Assembly (NCBI GenBank): GCA_033064195.1
Contig: JARBJD010000369.1
Coordinates: 1-64,000 of the forward strand
Source: Blattamonas nauphoetae
Taxonomy: Eukaryota; Preaxostyla; Oxymonadida
Length of the DNA stretch: 64,000 bases
Reading direction: 5' to 3'
Shown here in pieces: positions 1 to 8,279 of the stretch. The position numbers were made by a program, and so were the translations under genes. The notes beneath the pieces are model-generated. The model did not search any database. It worked only from the letters and a program-made list of their open reading frames with translations, and was not told the DNA's origin. Within the stretch, counting starts at the first letter, position 1, and every line of letters begins with the position of its first letter.

Positions 1-638
1 TCAATTGGAAAGAATGTGAACTTTGGTTGTCGATTCTCCAGTAACAAGTCCATCATTGTCATTCTATTTTTGGATGCTCTTCGTTCACCTAGGATCCTAC
101 GATAGTCATCAAGGAGAATAATCGTCTGAGATTCTTCACTGAGAAATCATCAATGTAAAGTGCATCAAAGAGATCTTCTCGGCATTCATCAGTGATTTTG
201 TTCTGCTATTGATTGTCAATAATTTCTTCATACGCAGCTTTCGATTCATAGAGAGTTCCAACAGAAATGGAAGTGCATCATCACATTTGACTTCGCATAG
301 GAACGTTCAGTATTGGTTTGAATTTATCGAAGGTTGGATCTTAATGTTCTTATCGGGGACAAAGACGAACAAGGTTGCAGTTCGCTACTTTGACTTGAAC
401 ATTCGAGCTTGGCAACCTCTCGAAGAGCATTAAATGTTTTGCCACTTCCTCTGTTTCCAACAAGGACATTGACACTATTGCGATTGAAATTCAAGTCTGG
501 ATGTATTTGTGATTGCACTTCATGAGAAACATTCCTATTTGATGCTTCACTCAGTTTTGCATTCACATATGCTGAAAGCGAAGAGGGTTCTGCCCTCCGT
601 AACAATGTTGACATTGTTGTTAATGGAGATTTCTTCAT
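1..638 (-). pseudogene. Packaging-type P-loop ATPase, frameshifted and cut by the window edge
   Basis: In Polintons the FtsK/HerA-like ATPase drives DNA packaging into the particle. Reading leftward from an ATG at 638, the first frame holds a Walker A loop, GNRGSGKT, near residue 62, and then meets a stop near 324. The coding signal moves to a second frame over about 130-290, where an acidic helical segment is readable. It returns to another frame near 60-110 with a Walker B-like strand, IILLDD, and basic residues. At least two frameshifts plus stops separate the two motifs, so it is dead as read. It diverges from the gene at 700 over a 60-bp spacer. The family call rests on Walker A, Walker B and Polinton context. 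Confidence 0.62.
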
Positions 639-639
639 T

Positions 640-699
640 TGTGATTTAACTCTAATTAAAATATACTTTTGGTTTTTTTATTTTGTATGAAAACACACA
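640..699. promoter_or_regulatory. Divergent promoter region between the ATPase and the 306-aa gene
   Basis: The 60-bp spacer holds a TTTTTTTATTTT block at 673-684, about 15 bp before the ATG at 700. Facing the other way is a weaker T/A-rich stretch. The plus-strand block matches those before most Polinton genes in this window. Confidence 0.5.
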
Positions 700-1620
700 A
701 TGTCACAAAAGATAGTGTACGTTCAACCACAAAGAAAAGCACAAGCGAAGAAACCAAGAATGAGATACGCTGAGGAAAGTCAAGCAGCATTGAAACAAAT
801 CTTTGCTGAGGATGACATTCAAACCAGACGCAATGATGCTCTGTGTAGTCTTCCATCAGCTCGTGAGTATATTGCGAGAACTGGACGAAATTGGACTGCG
901 AAAATAGAACAATATGGACAAGTTCCTGATGTGATGGTCTACGATAATGATACTGGAGATCTGATTGCAGTCAATGGTGTCATGCTCGCTCCTTACAACA
1001 GTAGACCAGTCAAAGAGACATACCATACAATGAATCCAACTCCAGATAGGCGAAGACAGACATCCTATACATCGTTTAATCAAAACCATGGAAGGAAAAT
1101 CAAAGCTGTACATCGGAATTTCCTCAAAAATGGAACATACGATTTGCCAACCAATTTCCGAGACATCAGCTATGCAGATATGAAGACACAAAGATCTCAA
1201 CAACCATATGCAATCATGAAGAGAGCTGTTGGTGAACACATGACAGACACATTGGGAAGAACACGTGCAAATCGAAGCAATCCAGCTGATCCCAGCAAGA
1301 ATGTGTTAGACAATATGGTGTTCAATTCAATTCAATCACAGATTGCATCACTGATGTGGGATCAATGGCTTATTGATCATGTTCAGGACTACAATCCCAG
1401 TATGAAACAAAAGAAAGCCTTCAAGGATCAGATTTATCCAGTGTTTCTCCAAATGATCACTCAAGATACAACGTATTTATCGGAATACTGTACTCGCTAT
1501 TCAACTCTCATATCAACAGAAGGTAATAAACTGAAAGCCAAAGCATTCAAAACAGTCACAGATGATGATATCAGTGGATTCCAATCTGAAATGCCTGGAT
1601 ATTATCAATATGCTCAGTAA
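700..1620 (+). CDS. Unrecognised 306-aa Polinton-associated protein
   Basis: The frame is open for 306 codons from an ATG that follows the T/A-rich promoter block, so the start is well supported. The protein has a basic N-terminus (QRKAQAKKPRMRY), a central part rich in Arg, Asn and Gln, and a C-terminal part that looks mainly helical. No membrane segment, zinc site or protease triad is visible. It sits directly upstream of small virion-like genes and the capsid-like pair, which suggests a structural or assembly role, but that is inference from position. No second copy is present in the window. Function unknown. Confidence 0.7.
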   Translation: MSQKIVYVQPQRKAQAKKPRMRYAEESQAALKQIFAEDDIQTRRNDALCSLPSAREYIARTGRNWTAKIEQYGQVPDVMVYDNDTGDLIAVNGVMLAPYNSRPVKETYHTMNPTPDRRRQTSYTSFNQNHGRKIKAVHRNFLKNGTYDLPTNFRDISYADMKTQRSQQPYAIMKRAVGEHMTDTLGRTRANRSNPADPSKNVLDNMVFNSIQSQIASLMWDQWLIDHVQDYNPSMKQKKAFKDQIYPVFLQMITQDTTYLSEYCTRYSTLISTEGNKLKAKAFKTVTDDDISGFQSEMPGYYQYAQ

Positions 1621-1656
1621 CAGAAAGACATGTCTGATTAAAAACATAAATATATA

Positions 1657-1671
1657 TTTTTTATTTTTTTT
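1657..1671 (+). promoter_or_regulatory. T/A-rich promoter block before the 194-aa gene
   Basis: A TTTTTTATTTTTTTT block lies 9 bp before the ATG at 1680 and after the TAA at 1618-1620. It decides the start at 1680. Confidence 0.5.
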
Positions 1672-1679
1672 AGAAAGTG

Positions 1680-2264
1680 ATGCAACCAATTCTAAGTTGT
1701 CAATTTACGAAACACACAAGTTCTTCTTCAGTCCCAACATCAATCACCAACAATGTCATCATCGAAAACAAAGGATCCAATTCCGGAAGATCGAAACTCG
1801 AAGATCGCAATGAACAATGCGCGAATGTTGAACTCGAGAATGTTCCAGGTGCTTACGATCCACCACTGGAGACATATCCATCAGCCCCCATTCAAAGCCG
1901 TTCTATTCCACTTCGAGAACACACTTCAAACATTTCAGCATTCAAAGATCAACTACTGTTAGTGTACAAGAATGCTTTCGCTTGTGAAAAGAAACTACTG
2001 AATAACCTGATTGAACCATCGAAGAAACTGATCACAAACCAAAGTGATTTATGTGCTCTGATTGCGACACTCACTGGGATTAATGATGTGGTGATTGAAC
2101 TGGATGATTTGTCTGACAAGTGCCTATGTCTGAATAAACTCCCAATCTTTCGAACAATATTCAAGATCCTTGTTGGTGGAAAAGACATGAGCATTGCCTA
2201 CAACGAAGCATACAACACTATTCTCAATTGTGGCATTTCTCTGACAAAGGCAATACCCCGTTAG
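1680..2264 (+). CDS. Unrecognised 194-aa protein, helical C-terminal half
   Basis: The frame runs from the ATG at 1680, just after a promoter block, to a TAG at 2262-2264. The first 90 residues are polar and rich in Ser, Asn, Pro and Glu, and look disordered. The last 100 residues read as amphipathic helices with several Cys (KNAFACEKKLLNNL; DKCLCLNKL). No known motif is visible. It lies between the 306-aa gene and the MAPG genes on the same strand. Its place in the structural-gene cluster hints at a virion role, but I cannot assign a function. No second copy is seen in the window. Confidence 0.6.
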   Translation: MQPILSCQFTKHTSSSSVPTSITNNVIIENKGSNSGRSKLEDRNEQCANVELENVPGAYDPPLETYPSAPIQSRSIPLREHTSNISAFKDQLLLVYKNAFACEKKLLNNLIEPSKKLITNQSDLCALIATLTGINDVVIELDDLSDKCLCLNKLPIFRTIFKILVGGKDMSIAYNEAYNTILNCGISLTKAIPR

Positions 2265-2314
2265 GGTAGAAATCTCTTCTGAGATTCTTTCCTCGCTAAA
2301 ATTATAAATGAATT

Positions 2315-2330
2315 GTATTTTTTATTTTTT
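2315..2330 (+). promoter_or_regulatory. T/A-rich promoter block before the first MAPG gene
   Basis: TATTTTTTATTTTTT ends 7 bp before the ATG at 2337 and is one of the clearest examples of the shared block. Confidence 0.55.
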
Positions 2331-2336
2331 ACATAA

Positions 2337-2723
2337 ATGGCACCAGGAAGTTTCAACAAACTCAAAAATATCGGCAAGCAATTCTTTCAATTCATCAAAC
2401 CTCTAGCTCCAACATTGCTTCAAGTCGGTGGTGGATTGCTCTCTCAAACGAACCGTATATTCGGACAAACCGCGGGTGGAATACTCAATGGATTAGGTGG
2501 AATGATGGACGTTTATCAACAAAACTCTCACCGAGGGTTCGAAGCCATGCAAAGGCAAGACAAAGCGATCAATCGAGCACCACAACAACCACTCGACCCC
2601 TGTCGGGTTCGAAGCCTTGCAGAGGCAAGACAGATGATCGAGTACGAACCTCCACGAAATGGACGATACTCCAATGATGATATGCCACTCTCCTCCAATT
2701 CCAAAATTCAATTCAAAGGATAA
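2337..2723 (+). CDS. Small Gly-rich amphipathic protein (MAPG family), 128 aa, with inserted hairpin repeats
   Basis: The protein starts MAPGSFNKLKNIGK and continues with a Gly/Leu-rich hydrophobic stretch (residues about 20-60). This resembles small membrane-active or core proteins of Polinton-like and adenovirus-like particles; that role is inference from composition. The next gene also begins MAPG and is probably a paralog. Two palindromic modules lie inside the frame at 2526-2563 and 2588-2627. They add the segments around HRGFEAMQRQ and DPCRVRSLAEARQ without breaking it. The frame ends with TAA at 2721-2723, 37 bp before the next ATG. Confidence 0.65.
   Translation: MAPGSFNKLKNIGKQFFQFIKPLAPTLLQVGGGLLSQTNRIFGQTAGGILNGLGGMMDVYQQNSHRGFEAMQRQDKAINRAPQQPLDPCRVRSLAEARQMIEYEPPRNGRYSNDDMPLSSNSKIQFKG
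2526..2627 (+). repeat. Two hairpin-TTCGAA-hairpin palindromic modules inside a gene
   Basis: The second module (2588-2627) matches modules at 56.87-57.01 kb read from the other strand: the hairpin CGAC-CCCT-GTCG, then GGTTCGAAGCC, then a second hairpin with arms of the TTGCC/GGCAA type. The first (2526-2563) shares the TTCGAAGCC core and the right arm and is less complete. Both keep the reading frame of the host gene. Confidence 0.6.
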
Positions 2724-2760
2724 ACATTCACTAGTATTCGAATATTTTTATTTTCCTAAA

Positions 2761-3060
2761 ATGGCACCAGGTTGGTTATCAAAATTAGCAGCAGTTGGTA
2801 AAAACATACTCAGAGTTGGAGCTCCATTTCTGGATCTCATCCCCTTTGTTGGACCACTGATTTCAAAGGTAGCACAGACAGGAATTGAAATGATACCAGA
2901 TGTGAAGTCGGATCAGCAAATCCATGCAGAAAAGATGGCACAATACGAGCAAGCAATTAATGAAGGAAACACAGCAGTTGCGAACAAGCTCAGAGGCGAA
3001 ATACTGAAGCTAGAAGAAAAGCTGAAACCAAAAGCGAAGAAACCAAAAAAGAAAAAGTAA
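2761..3060 (+). CDS. Small MAPG-family protein with hydrophobic core and basic tail, 99 aa
   Basis: The ATG at 2761 follows a TATTTTTATTTT block at 2743-2754. The product begins MAPGWLSKLAAVGKN, has a hydrophobic Gly/Pro-containing stretch at residues about 20-40 (LDLIPFVGPLISKV), a charged helix at about 50-85, and ends in a Lys-rich tail. A membrane-active or DNA-binding virion peptide is plausible, but this is inference from composition and from its place just before the capsid-like genes. A 5'-truncated copy lies at 10453-10810, where the Lys tail is replaced by sequence from a palindromic module. Confidence 0.68.
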   Translation: MAPGWLSKLAAVGKNILRVGAPFLDLIPFVGPLISKVAQTGIEMIPDVKSDQQIHAEKMAQYEQAINEGNTAVANKLRGEILKLEEKLKPKAKKPKKKK

Positions 3061-3083
3061 CTAGAGTTAAAGCATAAATGTAA

Positions 3084-3095
3084 TTTTTTATTTTT
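3084..3095 (+). promoter_or_regulatory. T/A-rich promoter block before capsid-like gene 1
   Basis: TTTTTTATTTTT lies 6 bp before the ATG at 3102. The same block survives in the broken copy at about 10.80 kb. Confidence 0.5.
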
Positions 3096-3101
3096 GATAA
3101 A

Positions 3102-4961
3102 ATGAACTCGCATATAACACATCTGACAAACAAAAGAACTGGAGCAACATCACTGAATGGAAATACCACTGGAAGGATAGAATACACAAGAGATGACATG
3201 GGTCAAATACAACAGCAACTGATGTCCGAACATCACATGAATTGCCTCATGAATGATGGGGCACATAGTACTTCGAAACAGGAATTGAAACCATCTGAGA
3301 ATACACGCTTCTACACAGGACAAGAGATAATCATTCCGTTGACTGGTAATCAGGACATTTGTCAAATTGATGATTCGTTTATCACATTCACAATGACAGC
3401 GACATTGAAAGTCAACAATTGGCAAACAACAGCTGGGAAGGTTGGATCGTACATGAATGAGAGAATCTTCATCTTCGTTGGACTCAAGCATTCAGCATCA
3501 ATCTTTCGTGACCTTACTGTTCTTCACAACAATCAGAGAATCATCAGCACAACAAACAATGATGTATCAATGGAGTCTCACATCTACAACATGATCAAAC
3601 CGAAGAGTCAATTGGAGAATCGAAAACACTCACATACACCTTGGAAAAATGCTTGGAATCATGACGAATCAGTTGCTGGTGTGTACATTCCACTTTCTGA
3701 TTTCACAACAACGTCTGGAACTGGTGTATTCAAAGACACTATTGATGTCCCAATTCGTGTGTCGATTAATCTTGAAGATCTTCTTATATTCTCTGGAATG
3801 ACTGACTATCCAAAATGTCTCTTTGGCGATTTGAAATTGAGTGTGCACATGAATGAAGATGCGTTTGTTTGTTGTTCTGTAAATCCTGAACTCACTTTGA
3901 AAGATACACTATCATCACTCGTGACTGGAACAGCAGCAGCACCAACGATTAAAGCAGCAATTCTCAATTGTATTCAACATCGTCCATATTTCCTAACCAA
4001 TCTTGTCACCTCATGCACAAAGAATTTCGTTCAAATTGGTCGATCATTTCTTCAACCAACAGTTACCAAAGACATTGTTTGTTCAACAGCCAATGTCGTG
4101 ACAACAGAACCAGAATTTGTGGATCAGTACATCTCATTAAGCGTCACAAACTATCGGATTGATGATGTGAATTGCATGAGTGCTGGATACAAAATGAAAG
4201 ATGGTGCGAAAGAGAATCTGAAGCAGATGTACACAAATCGTCCTGGAACAATTCCGGCAGAAAAGATATCGTTCTATCCATTTCAGAAGGCACCAACGGC
4301 AACAGGAATTGATTGTACTCAGCAAATGGTAGTGGTGAATGCGAAGGATATTATGCTCCTCTTCCGTCACTATGATAATGAAGTCACATGTTTCCACAAT
4401 CCAATGCAGAAGAACATACAAGTGAATTTACGAAACAGGTATTATCCAGAACAACCGACAACAACTATTGGAGCTCGCTTCTATCAGTTTGCATTGTCGA
4501 CTCTTAATCTCGATTCGTATCTAGCTGTTCCTGATGACTTGGAGCGATCACTGACGGATTCTCTCGTTGAAGAGAAACTCACTGGTGACGGAACATATCC
4601 CAATGAAACCATGACAAGAGTTCGTCCAGTTCATGACAATACTGACTTCCTTCTGTGCTTTCCAACTCAGAGAAGTGGATGTCCAACAAACTGCAATGAT
4701 TCGATCAGTTCAAAAGGAAATACTGCTGTCACTTTACGATCACATCCGATCTATCAAGGCAATCTTGACACATACTACAATGTTTACAATCCAAGTCAAA
4801 GTGGAGGTGATATGACAACATTTACGCATCCTCCAGCACCTATTTTAGCGACAACTGCAACCACATGGTGGGTCTTCCGATACAGCAATGGCGAACCAAA
4901 AGTTGAGTACTATCCCAATCACACATTGAAAGCATTACATAAAGATTTAGGAATCATGTAG
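3102..4961 (+). CDS. Capsid-like protein 1 (candidate Polinton major capsid), 619 aa
   Basis: The frame is uninterrupted from the ATG at 3102 to TAG at 4959-4961. The length suits a double jelly-roll major capsid protein. The sequence is rich in short beta-type segments and holds landmarks shared with the next gene: an EIIIPLTG-type N-terminal strand, a segment ending IFRDLTVLHNNQRI, a VSINLEDLL/FGDLKLSVHMNEDA block that parallels the IPFVNLL/FGNLRLRFHLTTDS block of gene 2, and a C-terminal PPAPILATTATTWWVFRYSNGEPKVEY segment also paralleled there. I infer a tandem paralogous pair of capsid proteins; which forms hexons is open. Broken copies lie at 10.81-11.15, 15.10-16.16 and 47.63-48.17 kb. 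Confidence 0.6.
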   Translation: MNSHITHLTNKRTGATSLNGNTTGRIEYTRDDMGQIQQQLMSEHHMNCLMNDGAHSTSKQELKPSENTRFYTGQEIIIPLTGNQDICQIDDSFITFTMTATLKVNNWQTTAGKVGSYMNERIFIFVGLKHSASIFRDLTVLHNNQRIISTTNNDVSMESHIYNMIKPKSQLENRKHSHTPWKNAWNHDESVAGVYIPLSDFTTTSGTGVFKDTIDVPIRVSINLEDLLIFSGMTDYPKCLFGDLKLSVHMNEDAFVCCSVNPELTLKDTLSSLVTGTAAAPTIKAAILNCIQHRPYFLTNLVTSCTKNFVQIGRSFLQPTVTKDIVCSTANVVTTEPEFVDQYISLSVTNYRIDDVNCMSAGYKMKDGAKENLKQMYTNRPGTIPAEKISFYPFQKAPTATGIDCTQQMVVVNAKDIMLLFRHYDNEVTCFHNPMQKNIQVNLRNRYYPEQPTTTIGARFYQFALSTLNLDSYLAVPDDLERSLTDSLVEEKLTGDGTYPNETMTRVRPVHDNTDFLLCFPTQRSGCPTNCNDSISSKGNTAVTLRSHPIYQGNLDTYYNVYNPSQSGGDMTTFTHPPAPILATTATTWWVFRYSNGEPKVEYYPNHTLKALHKDLGIM

Positions 4962-4993
4962 AGACAAAACAGCAAAAGAAATTCTTGATATTG

Positions 4994-5007
4994 TATTTTT
5001 TATTTTT
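4994..5007 (+). promoter_or_regulatory. T/A-rich promoter block before capsid-like gene 2
   Basis: TATTTTTTATTTTT lies 6 bp before the ATG at 5014. The block and its flanks are preserved at 16.19 and 48.20 kb before the other copies of the gene. Confidence 0.58.
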
Positions 5008-5013
5008 CTATAA

Positions 5014-6708
5014 ATGAGAAGTATCAGATCAAATCAATCAAAACCAACATCGACATTAATTGAGCAAATCGAAGTCCGATCGTATATGTCGAAACAGTGG
5101 GATTCAGAACCTCATGTGTATTCAATCCAAGAAGTGCATCCAACAAATCCTCCAATGCCATGCAGAATTGGAGATGAGATTGAAGTTCCATTGTGCTATG
5201 ACGGACATGATGTGACTGAATTTACGAAGAGTCATTTGCGTATTGATCTCACGATTTCCGTTCCGTATTACCAACCAACAATGGGAGATGGTGCAGAGAT
5301 CGCTGGAAGGTACGGAATGTTCTACGGTTCCAAATCATCATCAGATGCAATTCGAGATATGAGACTCGTCGATAGTAAAGGAAACATCATTGACAATTCA
5401 CTTCAGAATAATCATGTTCACGAATCATTTCTGTATCACACTTTCAAGTCTCATGAAGAGAAAAACAATATGAAGTATTGTTGCAGTCTTTGGGAAAATG
5501 TTCAGAGAATGGATCCAAGTGTGTGTGGATTCTATTTTGTTCCAATATTGCATGCGCCCAAAGGACCATACACTGCTACGATTCCACTGGTTATTCCGTT
5601 TGTGAATCTACTTCCTCTGAGTACCTTTGATCAGTTTCCGAATTCGATCTTCGGTAATTTACGTTTGAGATTTCATTTGACAACTGATTCGCTGGTTTAT
5701 TGTCCCATTCGTGTTTCAACTGTTCTTTTAAAAACTCTTGAGATGATTCGAGATCGATTTCCAGACAAATCAATGACAACTATTGCAGGTCAAGCTAGAA
5801 TGCTAAACATGGCAGAGAATAAATACTCAACTCTGACGCAAGAATTCACACAAATTGGAAATCCAGTGTTGCAATACGATAGAGCTGTCCATCATACTCA
5901 ACCATCCACTGGTACTGATGAAATGGTAGCCAAATCAACCACTTCCACTGTTCTTAATACATCAGTTGATAAAGTCACGTCGATTTGCTACGGATATCAA
6001 ATCACTGATGCAACAAAACAATCACTGATCAACACATATTCAAAGACTCTTTATGTCCTGAAAGCAGAAAGAATTGACACACAATCATTCCAATCAAAAG
6101 CAAATGCCATGGGAGTGAGATCAAACATCAGTCTCAAACTCAAGAATCTCATAAATCTCATGTGCTTATTCCCTGAAAGACCAAATGAATGTACTGTCTT
6201 CAGAAATCCCCAATATGTTGGTTAGTTCGAAATGCTTGGATCCAACTTCCAAAATTTCCAAATGTCAACTATCTCACCAGAGTTCTATCAAATGATGATG
6301 GTGAATGGTGATTTCATTGGTTGTTCAGCCATTGAAGAATTTGAGAATTCCATATGTATGTCACGCAATACAAGCTATTATGGAAAGGAGTTCAAGAGAA
6401 CCAGAGCAGATACGGATGCTACTTCATTCACATTCATGGTTCCAACAGATCGAAGTGAAATCGCTGGTGGTGAAGAAGGTATCTCAACAGCAGAATCAGT
6501 GAATATCGTCTACAGAGGATCACCAATCAATCAGGGAGAACTCGATCCATATTTCACCTCAACTCCAGAAGGTCCTCCTCCACCAATATTGGCATTGCAT
6601 CAGGCTACATACTGGCTGTTCTGGATTGAGAATGGACAACCCAGAGTGCGATATGTCATTGATCGTCGACTCCAGGAAGCATATGAAGAAGTGAAGAGAG
6701 GGTATTGA
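5014..6708 (+). pseudogene. Capsid-like protein 2, full length but with one in-frame TAG
   Basis: One frame runs from ATG 5014 to TGA at 6706-6708 (564 codons) and is interrupted only by a TAG at 6223-6225. Two other copies, near 36.94 and 38.82 kb, have CAA (Gln) at that codon, while the copy at 17415-17417 shares the TAG. Landmarks are an N-terminal EVPLCYDGHDVTEF strand, DAIRDMRLVDSKGNI, the block IPFVNLLPLSTFDQF with FGNLRLRFH, and a C-terminal PPPPILALHQATYWLFWIENG segment that parallels capsid-like protein 1. I infer a double jelly-roll capsid paralog. Whether the TAG kills it or is read through cannot be told from sequence. Part of it is almost identical to 36.17-36.65 kb. Confidence 0.58.
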
Positions 6709-6748
6709 ACAGAACAAATATGATATTTTATTTTTGAAGAAAACAAAG

Positions 6749-7123
6749 ATGGTGAAGCGATATTTCTCAATTCAGAATTGTCATACTGCTCAACTACCTC
6801 CTGATTTTACCAATTCGAGAAATCAAAAATTTGTTCACTTCCTCGACTGCAAACTCATTCATGTGAAGGAAGAAATTACTGGGAACTCAACTGTCATTTC
6901 AAAAGACATTCCTCAGCACATCACAATCCACGGTGATTGGATCCAGACTGATGCATTCAATGACTCGTTTGTTGCTTTCTGTAACGAACAAATTGCGAAG
7001 CGAAAGAAGTGGGAATTAACTACTCGACAATCAATGATGAAGATCTGGTTCAAAGACAGTTCTGGTGAACTAATCGAGATGGATACTAGTGAGACAATCA
7101 ATAGAAAAATAATCAGAGAGTAG
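6749..7123 (+). CDS. Small conserved Polinton protein, 124 aa, probably shortened by a TAG
   Basis: The ATG at 6749 follows a TATTTTATTTTT block. The product begins MVKRYFSIQN and looks beta-rich with a conserved centre (STVISKDIPQHITIHGDWIQTD, then AFCNEQIAKRKKWEL). In the copy at 39.35-39.76 kb the codon matching the TAG at 7121-7123 is TAC, and the frame then runs on for EFLVDLMLEY. Here too the frame stays open past the TAG to TAA at 7157-7159, so the real C-terminus is probably 11 residues longer. Three copies exist in the window, always just after capsid-like gene 2, which suggests a minor virion component. I do not recognise the family. Confidence 0.62.
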   Translation: MVKRYFSIQNCHTAQLPPDFTNSRNQKFVHFLDCKLIHVKEEITGNSTVISKDIPQHITIHGDWIQTDAFNDSFVAFCNEQIAKRKKWELTTRQSMMKIWFKDSSGELIEMDTSETINRKIIRE

Positions 7124-7180
7124 TATGAATTCCTAGTTGATCTCATGTTGGAGTATTAATGCTTCGCATTTCTAGTATGA

Positions 7181-8059
7181 CTATGTCATGGTATTAGTCA
7201 GTGAATTATATTTTTGGATCAGTTCATTGATGAGTGTCTGTTGTTGTCCGACAATGCTACTCAGTTCCTGAATGGCTTTGATACAGAAGCAAGAGAGTTC
7301 TGCAGAATCAACTTGAAGACAATCTGGATTGGAATCATTCACAACTTCAGGAAAGATTTCTTGGATCTGTTGAGCAATCACACCAATGTGCTTCTTCTCA
7401 CTTTCTTTCTTCAAGCATTCGCATTTCTCTTTGCAATTCTTCAAGTGTTCTTCATCTGTCTCGCTCTCGATTTGTTTTGTCACTTTGTTGATCTTCGAGT
7501 CGAATGTATTGAACTGATACTGTACAATTTCCACTTTATTCAGTTGCTCAAGACCATCAGGGTATGGAACAATATTCCTTTTGCCTCTTCTGTCTGACAG
7601 TTGAGAAAAACTTCCTGTTGGTGATATTGAAAATACTCCTGAACCAGTGTCCTCATCGTAGTAATACAAAGCTGGTGAGTCACAGGGAGACCACATCACG
7701 ATGCCATCACCATTGAACTGAATTCCTGAAGGTTCTGAAATTGATTGTGAAATTGATATGCCAGACTTAAATGTTGAAGCCGGATATGTTCCTGGATACT
7801 TCGGAAGTGATCCCTCTGATAAAGTCCAATTTGCTCCACTCACATTGATCAATCCTCCAATTGTTGGTGTTGCAATACCAGCTGAACAAGTGATTGATCC
7901 ATTAGTGCTGACTACTTTTTCGATTGATGATATCGCTGTCTTGTGTGCTTCTGTTGTCTTCTGAAGTGATTCAATGACTGATGAATTCTCGTTGGTTGTC
8001 GATAGTGTGTGATCAATTATTTTCTCAATCATTTGTGAATTGTATTTTTGTCGATTCAT
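7181..8059 (-). CDS. Tail-fibre-like protein with C-terminal S74 intramolecular chaperone domain, 292 aa
   Basis: Residues about 150-292 match the peptidase S74 (endosialidase-type chaperone) pattern: the Ser-Lys site region LSDRRGKRNIV at 154-164, then a helical insert rich in Lys, Glu and Cys, then HIGVIAQQIQEIFPEVV and VDSAELSCFCIKAIQEL with a terminal coiled coil. In phage fibres this domain trimerises, folds the upstream shaft and cuts itself off at the Ser. The N-terminal half is a short helix followed by Gly/Ser/Thr-rich beta-type sequence, as expected for a shaft. It faces the structural cluster and ends 22 bp past the extended end of the small gene. A frameshifted copy lies at 39.75-40.63 kb. 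Confidence 0.78.
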   Translation of the reverse strand: MNRQKYNSQMIEKIIDHTLSTTNENSSVIESLQKTTEAHKTAISSIEKVVSTNGSITCSAGIATPTIGGLINVSGANWTLSEGSLPKYPGTYPASTFKSGISISQSISEPSGIQFNGDGIVMWSPCDSPALYYYDEDTGSGVFSISPTGSFSQLSDRRGKRNIVPYPDGLEQLNKVEIVQYQFNTFDSKINKVTKQIESETDEEHLKNCKEKCECLKKESEKKHIGVIAQQIQEIFPEVVNDSNPDCLQVDSAELSCFCIKAIQELSSIVGQQQTLINELIQKYNSLTNTMT

Positions 8060-8074
8060 TTTTTGTTAGCTCTT

Positions 8075-8239
8075 TCATTGAAATAAAAAAAATGACAATC
8101 TCTCATGAACATACGTCACCGGCACATTATTTCTGACATACTCAGAGACTAGCGAACAGTTCTCTTCTCTCATTGATTCAATTAGTGCTTGTTCTGAACA
8201 TACTCGACGTCTTTCCTTGTACATTTCAGTTGGATTCAT
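8075..8239 (-). CDS. Truncated copy of the terminal repeat-domain gene, 54 aa
   Basis: Starting at ATG 8239 (minus strand), behind a TTATTTTTG/TTTTTTAAT block, the frame encodes MNPTEMYKERRR, then QALIESMREENC, then LVSEYVRNN. This is the N-terminus of the protein at 34206-34598 and 56957-57454. After residue 46 the match stops and TGA follows at 8075-8077; the last codons run through the T/A block before the S74 gene. It holds only part of the first repeat and is probably non-functional. Its place at the outer end of this Polinton, mirroring the position of the intact gene at the other end of other copies, suggests it is a terminal-repeat duplicate. Confidence 0.6.
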   Translation of the reverse strand: MNPTEMYKERRRVCSEQALIESMREENCSLVSEYVRNNVPVTYVHERLSFFLFQ

Positions 8240-8279
8240 TTAATACAAATTAAAAAATTCAAAAATAAATTTTCATTCG

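Noticed and set aside
5591-5779. Minus-strand frame, identical at 36307-36495
   Set aside because: It is a shadow of the capsid-like gene and identical only because the two gene segments are nearly identical.
3102-6708. A fully reassigned genetic code with TAA and TAG as Gln
   Set aside because: Intact genes use CAA and CAG throughout and end at TAA or TAG in sensible places before promoter blocks; several in-frame stops replace Tyr, Leu or Lys codons, and TGA also interrupts genes. Decay explains this as well, so I kept only the readthrough question as a finding.
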